Shown here: positions 44,179 to 53,569 of the stretch, one piece after another
Position numbering within the stretch: the stretch's first letter is position 1
Layout of the letters: each line of letters begins with the position of its first letter
NCBI RefSeq assembly: GCF_001700325.1
Contig: NZ_MATO01000006.1
Coordinates: forward strand, 62,001-126,000
Length of the DNA: 64,000 nt
Direction: 5' to 3'
From: Caryophanon latum
GTDB taxonomy: Bacteria; Bacillota; Bacilli; Bacillales_A; Planococcaceae
Notes under the pieces: model-generated
Told to the model about the DNA's origin: nothing
What the model saw: the letters and a program-made list of their open reading frames with translations, nothing else
Databases searched by the model: none
Program-made: the position numbers and the translations under genes

Positions 44179-44916
44179 TTATTGTCCTTGAATTGTAACA
44201 GCCATTTGCATCATCGCATTTAAAAACTTGCGCTCGGCTGTGTCCATTAACGTAAACTGCGCTAAAATTGACGGTGTTTCAAGCGCCATAATAACGACGT
44301 ATTCACCATTTACATTCACTTCAAATGCGGCGATGTTGCTAATGTTATCACCCATTGGTAAATCTTCAATCGGTGTAATGTCGCCTATCGCATTTGCTTG
44401 ATCCATAGCAGCTGTAAATACATCGTCGTACGTTTTTTCACCGAACGTAAACGCTTCAATTGCCATTGCAATGCGCTCATTGCTCGTATAGAGTAGCTGG
44501 TCTTTTCCTGTTTCCTCTGCTACAAGCTTAAAGCCGTCCATCACTTCAAGTCCATATGGCTGTTCGCTACTCGTCGTAAAATTTGTCGGTGCGCTATATG
44601 TTTCGTTGTTTTGTACGTACGTCATCTCACCAGATGGCTCGATGTCCTCCTCTGATGTCCCTTCAACCGTTTCGATCGGCACTTCCTTTTCAACGACTTC
44701 AGTTTCTTGGATCACCGTTTCACGCTCTGTCGGTGCAGGCACGCTTTCGGTTACTGTCCCTTCAACTGGCTCTACTTCGTCAACGCTTTCCTCGACAACA
44801 GCTGGTGTGTCGACTTCTTCAGCGGGTGCTACAATTTCATCTGTGACATTTTGTGTATTGTTACAAGCTACAAGTATAATTGCTGCAGCTGCGGAAAATA
44901 GCCATACTTTTTTCAT
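44179..44916 (-). CDS. predicted lipoprotein of unknown function
   Basis: The 245-residue protein has a signal peptide with the lipobox LVAC at residues 15-18, so it should be lipid-anchored outside the membrane. An acidic, Glu/Val/Thr/Pro-rich linker of about 75 residues follows. A folded C-terminal domain of ~140 residues includes YGLEVMDGFKLVAEETGKDQLLYTSNERIAMAIEAF and ends FTLMDTAERKFLNAMMQMAVTIQ. I do not recognise the domain. ATG 44916 follows AAGGGGGCG. It is separately transcribed. Confidence 0.85.
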   Translation of the reverse strand: MKKVWLFSAAAAIILVACNNTQNVTDEIVAPAEEVDTPAVVEESVDEVEPVEGTVTESVPAPTERETVIQETEVVEKEVPIETVEGTSEEDIEPSGEMTYVQNNETYSAPTNFTTSSEQPYGLEVMDGFKLVAEETGKDQLLYTSNERIAMAIEAFTFGEKTYDDVFTAAMDQANAIGDITPIEDLPMGDNISNIAAFEVNVNGEYVVIMALETPSILAQFTLMDTAERKFLNAMMQMAVTIQGQ

Positions 44917-45114
44917 TATTTTATACGCCCCCTTATGCTTGTATATGACGTCTATTATAATGAATTGTTGCTAACGATACACGTCATTTCGTTCACATGT
45001 TGTAAGTTAAATTACATCTTTTTAGTTAAATGGTAAAAAATACTATGATTTTTGCGGTGATTCGCTATAATAAATAGAAAAAAATGGGTATTTACAGACG
45101 AGGAGGGACATTAT

Positions 45115-45306
45115 ATGACGACGCAATACGAACAACAACTAGAACAATTAATTGCACAGCAAATTACAAAAATCGAAATTAGCAAACAAGATTTTTATGC
45201 GTTTCGAGAAGTGTTAGTGAAGCATCCAAAATTTAAGCATATTCGAGGAACTGCACATCAAGGTGGAAGAGTAACATATACGTATTTAGAAGTTCCTCGT
45301 AGTTAA
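45115..45306 (+). CDS. small conserved-looking protein, function unknown
   Basis: This 63-residue protein starts at ATG 45115 behind the strong site GAGGAGGGAC. It contains a helical N-terminal part (YEQQLEQLIAQQITKIEISKQDFYAFREVLV) and a basic C-terminal part (KFKHIRGTAHQGGRVTYTYL). No signal, membrane helix or catalytic motif is visible. The good ribosome site and intact frame support a real gene. It is followed 28 bases later by the Spo0E-like gene on the same strand. Confidence 0.75.
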   Translation: MTTQYEQQLEQLIAQQITKIEISKQDFYAFREVLVKHPKFKHIRGTAHQGGRVTYTYLEVPRS

Positions 45307-45334
45307 TGGCGTAAACTGCAAAGGGGTATGGCGT

Positions 45335-45517
45335 ATGGAAAATCTTTTAACGAGGATTGAGGCAATGAGGGCAAAAATGATTGAAGCGGGGATTGTATAC
45401 GGCTTTCGACACGAAAAAACGATCCAGCTTAGCAGGCAAGTAGACGAGCTATTAAACGCATACGACAGCGAGCGACGTACAATGATAACAAATCGAAATA
45501 ACGTAAATAATTTGTAA
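45335..45517 (+). CDS. Spo0E-like aspartyl-phosphate phosphatase
   Basis: A 60-residue two-helix protein with the Spo0E pattern: LLTRIEAMRAKMIEAGIVYGF, then SRQVDELLNAY, where the S..xD.LL motif holds the catalytic Asp. Such proteins dephosphorylate Spo0A-P and delay sporulation. Its presence suggests a Spo0A phosphorelay, in line with the orphan kinase at 26309. ATG 45335 follows AAAGGGGTATG. It probably forms a unit with the small gene before it. Confidence 0.88.
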   Translation: MENLLTRIEAMRAKMIEAGIVYGFRHEKTIQLSRQVDELLNAYDSERRTMITNRNNVNNL

Positions 45518-45587
45518 AAAGATGTTTAACAAATGAATATGTGGGAAAAATACATGTGAACACAGCAACATTCTCATTTCCCCCTTT

Positions 45588-45618
45588 AGAGCAGCGAATA
45601 TCGTTGCTCTCTTTTTTT
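45588..45618 (+). terminator. terminator after the Spo0E-like gene
   Basis: AGAGCAGCG pairs with CGTTGCTCT (one G-U pair), followed by seven T residues. Confidence 0.82.
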
Positions 45619-45662
45619 GCGTTCAAAAGTATGATACAACTAATGAAAAGGGGGAGATATTG

Positions 45663-46523
45663 ATGAAACGTATCGCAATGATTGGCACAGGGGTAATGGG
45701 CGCAAGCATCGTTAAACATTTATTAAATGGAGGCTATGACGTAACCGTTTATACGCGCACGAAAGAAAAAGCAGAGCCGCTTCTTGCACTTGGCGCAGCT
45801 TGGGCAAACACACCAGCAGAAGCAGCTGCAAATCAAGAGGCTATTTTAACGATGGTCGGCTATCCGCAAGACGTTGAGGACGTATATTTCGGTGCACAAG
45901 GCATCTTTACGACAGCAGAGCAAGGCATGTATGTAATCGATTTAACAACGTCAGAGCCGATGCTTGCAAAACGCATTTATGATGAAGCGAAGACGCGTGG
46001 CATTCAGAGCTTTGATGCGCCGGTTTCTGGAGGAGATTTAGGTGCGCAGCAAGGAACGCTATCGATTATGCTCGGCGGTGACGAAAATAAAGTAGAAGCG
46101 ATTATGCCGCTGCTGCAAACGTTTGGTAAAAATATCGTTTATCAAGGAGCAGCCGGCGCAGGGCAGCATGCGAAAATGTGTAACCAAATTGTTGTCGCAA
46201 GCTCGATGATTGGTGTGTGCGAATCAATGGCGTACGCAAAGCATGCCGGACTGTCACCAGAGACGGTGCTACAATCGATTACAGCAGGAGCAGCCGGTTC
46301 ATGGGCGTTGAGTAATTTAGCACCGCGCATGCTTGCAGCGGATGACGCACCCGGATTTTATATTAAGCATTTCGTTAAAGATATGGGCATCGCGTTAAAG
46401 GAATGCACACATATGAATTTACAGCTGCCAGGTTTGCAGCTTGCAAATAAAATGTATAACGAGCTAGTGGAGCAAGGCTATGGAGATTCCGGAACACAAG
46501 CGCTATATTATTACTATAAATAG
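45663..46523 (+). CDS. ykwC: beta-hydroxyacid dehydrogenase family oxidoreductase (YkwC-like)
   Basis: The 286-residue NAD(P)-dependent enzyme belongs to the 3-hydroxyisobutyrate/6-phosphogluconate dehydrogenase superfamily. It has the dinucleotide site IAMIGTGVMGASIVKHL, the substrate-binding signature FDAPVSGGDLGAQQGTLSIMLGG and the catalytic Lys in GAGQHAKMCNQI. The substrate is not predictable. ATG 45663 follows AAGGGGGAG. In B. subtilis ykwC lies a few genes before cheV; here cheV is next, so kinA, patA and others are absent from this gap. Confidence 0.92.
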   Translation: MKRIAMIGTGVMGASIVKHLLNGGYDVTVYTRTKEKAEPLLALGAAWANTPAEAAANQEAILTMVGYPQDVEDVYFGAQGIFTTAEQGMYVIDLTTSEPMLAKRIYDEAKTRGIQSFDAPVSGGDLGAQQGTLSIMLGGDENKVEAIMPLLQTFGKNIVYQGAAGAGQHAKMCNQIVVASSMIGVCESMAYAKHAGLSPETVLQSITAGAAGSWALSNLAPRMLAADDAPGFYIKHFVKDMGIALKECTHMNLQLPGLQLANKMYNELVEQGYGDSGTQALYYYYK

Positions 46524-46757
46524 CGTTGTATACTACTTCGCTCAATCAAAACATTTTTTGTGTAATTTGAAGCAACGTACGAGCGTAATCGTAAGACGTG
46601 AACAGCCTAATTAGCATATGTGTGTAACAAAGCATCGACTAGTCGAAAATGATTATATAAATGCTAAAAAGATAGCGTAAACAGTCATAGTTTGAGCGAA
46701 TGCTTTATGATACAATGTTTGTATGAATGAAGGTTAAATTCGGAAGGAGTGAGCCTC

Positions 46758-47660
46758 GTGGATCACAAAGGTATTTTGCTAGAAAGTGGCACGAATGAGT
46801 TAGAAATTGTTGAGTTTGAGGTAGGGAATAATAAGTTTGGCATTAACGTAATTAAAGTAAAAGAAATTATTCAACCAATGCCGGTTACATTTATTCCACA
46901 CGCACATCCACATGTTGAGGGAATTATTCAATTACGCGGCGAAGTACTTCCTGTGGTTGATATGCTGCAAGTGTTAGGGATTCCAGCAACAGAGCGTAAT
47001 CCACAGCAAAAGTATATTGTAGCGGAATTTAATAAACAGCGCGTCGTATTCCACGTCGATAACGTAACGCAAATTCACCGTATTTCATGGAATCAAATCG
47101 AGAAGCCATCTGATATGTATCACGGCGGTACGTCACAAGTAATCGGTGTTATTAAACAAGAAAACAGCATGATTTTATTGTTAGACTTCGAGCGCATTAT
47201 GGTCGAAATTAATCCAGAATCAGGCATTCAAATTGAGGAAGTACGCAAGCTAGGCGAGCGTGAACGTTCAGAAAAGCGCATCGTCGTAGCAGAGGATTCA
47301 CCGTTACTGCGCAAGCTTTTATTTGAAACGTTAAATGAGGCTGGTTATGTGAACGTGGACTTTTATGAAAATGGACGCGATGCACTTGATTATTTAGAGT
47401 CATTAGTTGCAGAAGGTAAAGATGTAACGAAAGAAGTACAATTAATTGTAACGGACATCGAAATGCCACAAATGGACGGTCACCATTTAACGAAGCAAGT
47501 GAAATCAAACGCGCGCTTAAGTGCTATTCCAGTCATCATCTTCTCAAGCTTAATTACAGACGATTTACGTCATAAAGGTGATGAAGTAGGCGCTGAAGAT
47601 CAAATTAGTAAGCCAGAAATTGCAGAACTTATTTTACGAATCGATCAATTAATTTTATAA
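46758..47660 (+). CDS. cheV: chemotaxis coupling protein CheV (CheW-receiver fusion)
   Basis: CheV links chemoreceptors to the CheA kinase and adapts by phosphorylation. The 300-residue protein has a CheW domain at about 12-155 (ELEIVEFEVGNNKFGINVIKVKEII, EGIIQLRGEVLPVVDM, VIGVIKQENSMILLLDFERIM). A receiver domain lies at about 172-298 (VVAEDSPLLRKLL, phospho-acceptor Asp in IVTDIEMPQMDG, Lys in QISKPE). GTG 46758 lies eight bases after GGAAGGAG; GTG at 46749 in the same frame overlaps that site. Two soluble chemoreceptor genes elsewhere in the window are possible partners. Confidence 0.94.
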   Translation: MDHKGILLESGTNELEIVEFEVGNNKFGINVIKVKEIIQPMPVTFIPHAHPHVEGIIQLRGEVLPVVDMLQVLGIPATERNPQQKYIVAEFNKQRVVFHVDNVTQIHRISWNQIEKPSDMYHGGTSQVIGVIKQENSMILLLDFERIMVEINPESGIQIEEVRKLGERERSEKRIVVAEDSPLLRKLLFETLNEAGYVNVDFYENGRDALDYLESLVAEGKDVTKEVQLIVTDIEMPQMDGHHLTKQVKSNARLSAIPVIIFSSLITDDLRHKGDEVGAEDQISKPEIAELILRIDQLIL

Positions 47661-47668
47661 TAATAGGT

Positions 47669-47706
47669 AAAGCTGAATGTGCATATAATGTCATTCAGCT
47701 TTTTTT
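47669..47706 (+). terminator. terminator after cheV
   Basis: AAAGCTGAATG pairs with CATTCAGCTTT around a 12-base loop, followed by a T run. Confidence 0.9.
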
Positions 47707-47869
47707 CTACATCTTTTTGTATAGAGCTTGCATTAAAGTAGGTTATGAACAAGAAATTCGTTATGATAAATGATAAAATGTAAAGTTTTGTGAAATTTAC
47801 GTGTCAATTGTAATTTGTCGTGACAGAACACGTATAATAAATAAGGATCAAATGAGGTGGATTGGGAAA

Positions 47870-49414
47870 ATGGAAAAACGAACAGCGATTATCGACATTG
47901 GTTCGAATACGGTACGACTTGTTATTTATAATTACGACGAGCAAGGAACGTTACATGAGCTTGCCAATATGAAAAAGGTAGCACGCTTACGTTCATACGT
48001 TGACGAAGCTGGCATGATGAGTGAAGAAGGTGTAGCGGTTTTAAAGGAGCTGCTGCTAAACTACAAGCAAATTTTAGCAGATTTTGGCGTTGAGCAAGTG
48101 CATGCAGCGGCAACAGCAGCAGTACGCCAGGCGCAAAATCGTGAGGAAATTGTCGAGACGATGCTGCGTGAAACAGGCATTGAACTACAAATTTTATCGG
48201 AGGAGCAGGAGGCATATTTCGGCTTCGTCGCCGTAGCATACTCGATGGCTACTTCGTCGGCGATTACGATTGATATGGGTGGCGGCAGTACTGAAATTAC
48301 GTGGTTCGAAAATAAAGTGCTACAAAAGACACATAGCTTCCCGTTTGGCACGGTGTCATTAAAACAGCGCTTCATTGCAGGCGATAAAATGACCGAACAT
48401 GAGCGTGCAGCACTCATTGCTTACGTAAAGGAACAATTCGAATCGTTGCCGTGGATTGTGGATCGCCATTTACCGATCATCGGTATCGGTGGAAGTGCGC
48501 GCAACGTCGCTCAAATTCATCAACAGCGCATTAAATATCCGTTATCAAACGTTCATCAATACGAGATGAAAAAAGATGAGATGGATGAGCTCGCACAATT
48601 TTTATGGGATTTATCGTTTGACGAACTGAGCCGATTAGAAGGACTTTCGATTGACCGTGCCGATATTATTTTGCCAGCACTTGATGTGTTCCGTACGTTG
48701 ATGGATGTCGTACATACGTCATCGTACCAGTTTACGAAAAAGGGGCTGCGAGAAGGAATCATCATTAATAAAATTTTGCAGGAAACGCCAGACGCCTACA
48801 ATAAATACAATATTTTTGGTGATAGCTCAAAAAAGTTAGCGATTAGCTTCGGGCGCAGCGAAGCAGAGCAGCAATATATCGACTACTTAGTGACGGAATT
48901 ATATAAGCAAACGTGCAAGGAGTTCGGTGTACTGCGCATGGAACGTGAACTCGAATTTATTCGTGGCGCAGCACCATTGTATAACGTCGGCGAGTTTATC
49001 GAGCAAGATGCAGCGAGCCATCATACGTTTTACTTAATTGCGAACAAGGCGATTCCAGGCATTACGCATGTAGAGCGCGTACGTATGGCGCTGATCGCAT
49101 CGTACAAAAATAGAGGACATCTGGACCAGTTGCTCGTTCGCTACAACAATTGGTTTACAAAAGAGGAAATTAAAGAAATTCGCATGCTTGGCTCGATTTT
49201 AAAGTTTATTTTTGCATTGAACGTATCGAAACGACGCATTGTGAAAAATATTGAACTGAAAAAGCATGAGGAGCATGTGCACATTATTTTTACGACAGCA
49301 CAAAAGGCAGCGGCAGAAAGCTATGCAGCAGAGCGCCAAAAAAAGCATATTGAACGTGTGTTACGCATGCCAGTGCAGCTTGAATTTATTGAAGAAGGGT
49401 TGGGACAACAATGA
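47870..49414 (+). CDS. ppx: exopolyphosphatase (Ppx/GppA family)
   Basis: Ppx removes terminal phosphate from polyphosphate; GppA-type members act on pppGpp. The 514-residue protein has the ASKHA ATP-grasp motifs AIIDIGSNTVRLVIY and TIDMGGGSTEITWF, the conserved EEQEAYFGF, and a helical C-terminal HD-like region from about residue 310. ATG 47870 follows GAGGTGGATTGG. The stop overlaps the ppk start (ATGA), so synthesis and breakdown of polyphosphate are coupled. A TATAAT at 47833 may be its -10 element, but the -35 is poor. Confidence 0.94.
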   Translation: MEKRTAIIDIGSNTVRLVIYNYDEQGTLHELANMKKVARLRSYVDEAGMMSEEGVAVLKELLLNYKQILADFGVEQVHAAATAAVRQAQNREEIVETMLRETGIELQILSEEQEAYFGFVAVAYSMATSSAITIDMGGGSTEITWFENKVLQKTHSFPFGTVSLKQRFIAGDKMTEHERAALIAYVKEQFESLPWIVDRHLPIIGIGGSARNVAQIHQQRIKYPLSNVHQYEMKKDEMDELAQFLWDLSFDELSRLEGLSIDRADIILPALDVFRTLMDVVHTSSYQFTKKGLREGIIINKILQETPDAYNKYNIFGDSSKKLAISFGRSEAEQQYIDYLVTELYKQTCKEFGVLRMERELEFIRGAAPLYNVGEFIEQDAASHHTFYLIANKAIPGITHVERVRMALIASYKNRGHLDQLLVRYNNWFTKEEIKEIRMLGSILKFIFALNVSKRRIVKNIELKKHEEHVHIIFTTAQKAAAESYAAERQKKHIERVLRMPVQLEFIEEGLGQQ

Positions 49415-51585
49415 CGCAAGAACAACAATTAACAGAAGTGCAAGCGCAAGCTCACAACGTATCACCACTTGCGAGCTTACCGTATGAAGAAATGCTTGAG
49501 GAAATTTCAAAGCCGGTGTATTACAACAATCGTGAGCTTAGCTGGTTAGCGTTTAACGAGCGCGTACTAGAGGAAGCGGAAGACGAGCGTAATCCATTAT
49601 TAGAACGTCTAAAGTTTTTAGCGATTTTTAGCTCAAACTTAGATGAGTTTTTCATGGTGCGCGTAGCTGGTCTTCAAGATCAATTACGTATGGGCTTCCA
49701 TAAACCAGAAAATAAATCAGGCTTAACGGCAAAAGAGCAATTGGCGAAAATCGCTGTACGCACACAAGATTTAGTGAAGCGCCAAGCGGATATTTACGAA
49801 TACTTAATGAACGAGGAATTAACGAAAGCAGACGTATTTATGCGTGGCATGAAAGATTTAACGAACGAGCAGCTAGCATTTGTGAATCATTACTTCGAAG
49901 AAACAATTTTCCCAGTATTAACACCGATTGCAGTCGACGCTTATCGACCATTCCCGACATTGCTTGGTCGCACGCTGAACATTTTAGTGCTGCTTGAGCA
50001 AAAAAATGCAGTGGAGCAAATTGAGCGTGTCGCAATTGTGCAAACACCATCTGTACTCGGTCGTTTCATTAAGCTACCGAATGACGGCTCAAAAAAGGAA
50101 TATATTTTACTAGAGGACGTTATTACAGCGAACATTGATAAATTGTTCTTCGGTTACACAGTCAAATCAGCACAAGCATTCCGCCTAACACGTAACGCTG
50201 ATTTAACGATTCACGAAGAAGGCGCACAAGATTTACTCGTTGAAATCGAAAAAGAGTTAAAGAAACGTAAATGGGGCGCAGGTAGCCGCTTAGAAGTACG
50301 TAAAGGTGAAATGAGCGATGACGTGCTTGAATATTTACTAGATGAATTTGAAATTAACCGCGACGACGTATATAAAATTGACGCGCCGCTTGATTTAACG
50401 TTTTTATTCGGCTTTGTGAAAAATATTTCAGTTGGCTTAGAGCATTTAGAATATGAAAGCTTCATTTCACCACCACCTGCTGATTTATCGTCAGACGAAG
50501 ATTTATTCGAAAAAGCGCTGCAACAAGATTTATTTTTCCACCACCCGTACGAATCATTCGCACCGATTATCGACTTTGTAGAGAAGGCGGCGACGGATCC
50601 GAGCGTGCTTGCGATTAAACAAACATTGTACCGAGTAAGCGGCAATTCCCCGATTATTCAAGCGTTAAAAATGGCGGCTGAAAATGGCAAGCAAGTAACG
50701 GTACTTGTCGAGTTAAAGGCACGCTTTGACGAGGAAAATAACGTGCACTGGGCGCGCGAGCTAGAGCAAGCAGGCTGCCTTGTCATTTACGGTATGAACA
50801 ATTTAAAAACACACTCAAAAATTACGCTTGTCGTGCGCCATCATCAAGGCGAAATTGAACGTTTCGTACATTTAGGAACAGGCAATTACAACGATGCGAC
50901 AGCGAAAATTTATACGGATATGGGCATCATTACGTCAAATAAAGAAATCGGGATCGATGCGACGAACTTCTTTAACTATTTAAGCGGCTATACAGAAAAA
51001 CCGAAGTTCCATCATTTAGTTGTCGCACCGTTTGACATTCGCAATGAATTCATTCGTCTAATCGACGAGGAAATCGAGTGCCATAAAAAGTATGGCAACG
51101 GGCACATTAAAGCGAAGATGAATTCACTGACGGATAAAGAAATTATGGTGAAGCTATTTGAAGCATCGATTGCAGGGGTTAAGGTAGATTTAGTTATTCG
51201 CGGTATTTGCTGCTTACGACCAGGCATTCCAGGCATTAGCGATAACATTACAGTAACGAGTATCGTCGGTCGCTTCTTAGAGCACTCACGCATTTATTGG
51301 TTCCACCATAACGGCGAGGAAAAAATTTATTTATCAAGTGCCGATATGATGACGCGCAACATGATCAAGCGTGTCGAAATTTTATTCCCAATTTATCAGC
51401 AAGATATTAAAGAGCGCGTAATGGATAGTGTGAATGCACAGCTACGTGACACGGCAAAAGCTCGCATTCAGCACGCAGACGGCACGTACACGTATAAGCC
51501 AGAGCGCAGCAACGGCAAAGAGTTAATTAGCAGCCAGGAGCTATTTTTAAACGCAGTAGCGATTAGTGAAGACGATTTAGATTAA
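49411..51585 (+). CDS. ppk: polyphosphate kinase 1
   Basis: Ppk1 makes polyphosphate reversibly from ATP. The 724-residue enzyme has the N-terminal block YYNNRELSWLAFNERVLEEAED, IFSSNLDEFFMVRVAGL, the autophosphorylated His region LKTHSKITLVVRHH followed by HLGTGNYNDATAKIYTDMG, and the second conserved His in GRFLEHSRIYWFHHNGEE. The length is normal. It overlaps ppx by four bases and carries its own AAGGGTTGGG site inside ppx. This ppx-ppk order is the usual bacterial arrangement. Confidence 0.96.
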   Translation: MTQEQQLTEVQAQAHNVSPLASLPYEEMLEEISKPVYYNNRELSWLAFNERVLEEAEDERNPLLERLKFLAIFSSNLDEFFMVRVAGLQDQLRMGFHKPENKSGLTAKEQLAKIAVRTQDLVKRQADIYEYLMNEELTKADVFMRGMKDLTNEQLAFVNHYFEETIFPVLTPIAVDAYRPFPTLLGRTLNILVLLEQKNAVEQIERVAIVQTPSVLGRFIKLPNDGSKKEYILLEDVITANIDKLFFGYTVKSAQAFRLTRNADLTIHEEGAQDLLVEIEKELKKRKWGAGSRLEVRKGEMSDDVLEYLLDEFEINRDDVYKIDAPLDLTFLFGFVKNISVGLEHLEYESFISPPPADLSSDEDLFEKALQQDLFFHHPYESFAPIIDFVEKAATDPSVLAIKQTLYRVSGNSPIIQALKMAAENGKQVTVLVELKARFDEENNVHWARELEQAGCLVIYGMNNLKTHSKITLVVRHHQGEIERFVHLGTGNYNDATAKIYTDMGIITSNKEIGIDATNFFNYLSGYTEKPKFHHLVVAPFDIRNEFIRLIDEEIECHKKYGNGHIKAKMNSLTDKEIMVKLFEASIAGVKVDLVIRGICCLRPGIPGISDNITVTSIVGRFLEHSRIYWFHHNGEEKIYLSSADMMTRNMIKRVEILFPIYQQDIKERVMDSVNAQLRDTAKARIQHADGTYTYKPERSNGKELISSQELFLNAVAISEDDLD

Positions 51586-51600
51586 TAAGTACTTTATGCT

Positions 51601-51648
51601 ACAGCGCATTGCTATTTTTATATAAGCGATGCGCTGTATGCGTTTTTT
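51601..51648 (+). terminator. probable terminator after ppk
   Basis: ACAGCGCAT and AGC pair with GCT and ATGCGCTGT across an AT-rich loop, followed after six bases by TTTTTT. Confidence 0.6.
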
Positions 51649-52020
51649 AGCGTGTCTCATTTGCTTCATGCTAGTTGACAGTAGTGAAAATGTAGCAATG
51701 ATGCTGAAAATTTGTGTTTGGAGCGTAAAAATCATGTATTTATTAAGCAACTTCACAAAAATGAAAGCGCATACATTCGGTGTGCTACTTTTGGCTTTAA
51801 AATGGAAAATCATGCGCCCGTCTTTTTCAAAGTGCTTTTATTTATGATATGATGAGGTTGTACGAGTAAAGAATCGATTGTAAACAACTAAATATGCGTT
51901 TTATATACCATTTAGCATGAGATGAGTAACGGTATAGCTCGATTCGACTAGGGGCATGAGAAAACGAATAACAGTAGCGACCAGCATTCATTTGATGCAA
52001 CATAAAGGAGTAGGGACAAT
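51649..52020. other. ppk-darB intergenic gap
   Basis: No supported gene or RNA was found in these 372 bases. A 72-codon frame here begins inside the terminator stem and lacks a ribosome site. The darB promoter should lie in this gap. Confidence 0.45.
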
Positions 52021-52473
52021 ATGATTTCACTTAACAAAAGACAGTTTCTCGATCAACCTGTCATGGATTTCGTCATATCATCTGAGAAAGTAGCACATGT
52101 ACAGACAGGCAATAGTGCTGAGCATGCATTACTTGTACTAACGAAAACGGGGTACTCTTCGATTCCAGTGTTAGATGCGAAATACCGTTTGCATGGGTTG
52201 TTAAGCACAAAAATGATTACAGAAGCAATTTTAGGCATGGAGCGTATTGAATATGAGCGTTTAGCATCCATTAAAGTTGATGATGTCATGTCAAAGGAAT
52301 ATGGTGTATTACGAACGAGTGATACATTGCAGCGAGCGCTTGATTTAGTCATCAATCATGCTTTTTTATGTGTCGTCGATAGCGAAGGCACATTCGAAGG
52401 GATTTTAACGCGCCGTGTCATTTTAAAACAACTGAAAAAATATATTTATACGCGTCAAGAACAAAACGCGTAA
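52021..52473 (+). CDS. darB: CBS-domain protein DarB/CbpB (YkuL)
   Basis: The 150-residue protein consists of two CBS motifs (residues ~12-70 and ~80-140: VAHVQTGNSAEHALLVLTKTGYSSIPVLD, VDDVMSKEYGVLRTSDTLQRALDLVI, GILTRRVILKQLKKYI). B. subtilis YkuL, now DarB, binds cyclic di-AMP and in its free form activates Rel and pyruvate carboxylase. ATG 52021 follows AAAGGAGTAGGG. It precedes ccpC as in B. subtilis. The c-di-AMP link is taken from the family. Confidence 0.9.
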   Translation: MISLNKRQFLDQPVMDFVISSEKVAHVQTGNSAEHALLVLTKTGYSSIPVLDAKYRLHGLLSTKMITEAILGMERIEYERLASIKVDDVMSKEYGVLRTSDTLQRALDLVINHAFLCVVDSEGTFEGILTRRVILKQLKKYIYTRQEQNA

Positions 52474-52487
52474 TGCTAATAAACGAG

Positions 52488-52515
52488 GAGATGTCCGAAA
52501 TGGGCATCTTTTTTT
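52488..52515 (+). terminator. terminator after darB
   Basis: AGATGTCC pairs with GGGCATCT (one G-U pair) around a short loop, followed by seven T residues. Confidence 0.85.
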
Positions 52516-52571
52516 CGTTTTCCATTGTAAAATAGAGAAATCGACCACGATGTATGGAAAGGAAGAGACAT

Positions 52572-53459
52572 ATGGCAACAGAAGTGGAAATTATTAAAGT
52601 GTTATCAGAGGAACGGAATATGCGTCGTGCAGCAGAGCGATTGTTTTTAACACAGCCAGCTTTATCACAGCGTCTTCAAACGATTGAGAAGGACTGGGGG
52701 ACGCAGCTATTTTTACGTTCACAAAAAGGATTAACGGCAACTCCTGCTGGCGAAATTGTCATTCAATATGCGGTCGAATCAATTATGCGCAAGGAAGAAA
52801 CGCTTGAAATGGTGCAGGCGTTAACATCACGTGTACATGGCACGTTAAAAATTGCATGCGCATCGATTGTCGGACAAAATTGGCTGCCAAAAGTACTAAA
52901 GGATTTCGTGACGGAATATCCGGAAGCGAAAATTTCACTTATGACTGGCTGGAGCTCTGAAATCGTTAAGGCGCTATACGAAGGTGATGCACATATCGGT
53001 ATCGTGCGTGGTCAATCGGACTGGAAAGGGCATAAGCGTCATCTATTTCGCGATATGATGTACTTAGTGGATACAGAAATTACGTCGATTGAGGAAGTGC
53101 TTGAATCAGATCGCCCATTTATTCAGTTTAAAAGCGATTCGAACTATTATCAGGAAATTCAGCAATGGTGGCAACGTCAATTTAACGGTAATCCGAAACG
53201 TCAAATAATTGTTGATCAAATCGAAACGTGTAAGCAAATGGCACTAAATGGTATCGGATACGCCATTCTTCCCTCAATCACGTTAAGTGACACGGAAAAA
53301 GTAAACAAAATTCCGCTTACAAAAGGGGATAGCGAATGCGAGCTAACCCGTGATACGTGGCTCATTGGCTATGAAACATCGTTCGAATTGCCACAGGTGC
53401 AGGCGTTTGTCGAAGTTGTCACAGATAGGGCAAGTTGCTTGTATGACTACACGAAATAA
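52572..53459 (+). CDS. ccpC: LysR-family regulator CcpC
   Basis: CcpC represses the citB and citZ genes of the citric-acid branch in response to citrate. The 295-residue protein has the LysR helix-turn-helix (NMRRAAERLFLTQPALSQRLQTIEKDWGTQLFLRSQKGLTATPAG) and an effector domain of normal length. The identity rests on position between darB (ykuL) and dapH (ykuQ) plus general similarity to CcpC (YkuM). ATG 52572 follows AAAGGAAGAG. The flavodoxin genes ykuNOP found next in B. subtilis are absent here. Confidence 0.88.
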   Translation: MATEVEIIKVLSEERNMRRAAERLFLTQPALSQRLQTIEKDWGTQLFLRSQKGLTATPAGEIVIQYAVESIMRKEETLEMVQALTSRVHGTLKIACASIVGQNWLPKVLKDFVTEYPEAKISLMTGWSSEIVKALYEGDAHIGIVRGQSDWKGHKRHLFRDMMYLVDTEITSIEEVLESDRPFIQFKSDSNYYQEIQQWWQRQFNGNPKRQIIVDQIETCKQMALNGIGYAILPSITLSDTEKVNKIPLTKGDSECELTRDTWLIGYETSFELPQVQAFVEVVTDRASCLYDYTK

Positions 53460-53569
53460 AATCGTGCAAAAATGAAAAATGTTTAGTACAATGATGTCCT
53501 GAGAGAAGAAGCGGGATGAATCGAGAATTTTCGTGTATTTTCGCACATTATCATAAAGGGGTGTCGTTT

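Noticed and set aside
51629-51847. 72-codon hydrophobic frame after ppk
   Set aside because: Its start lies in the 3' arm of a terminator-like hairpin with no ribosome site.
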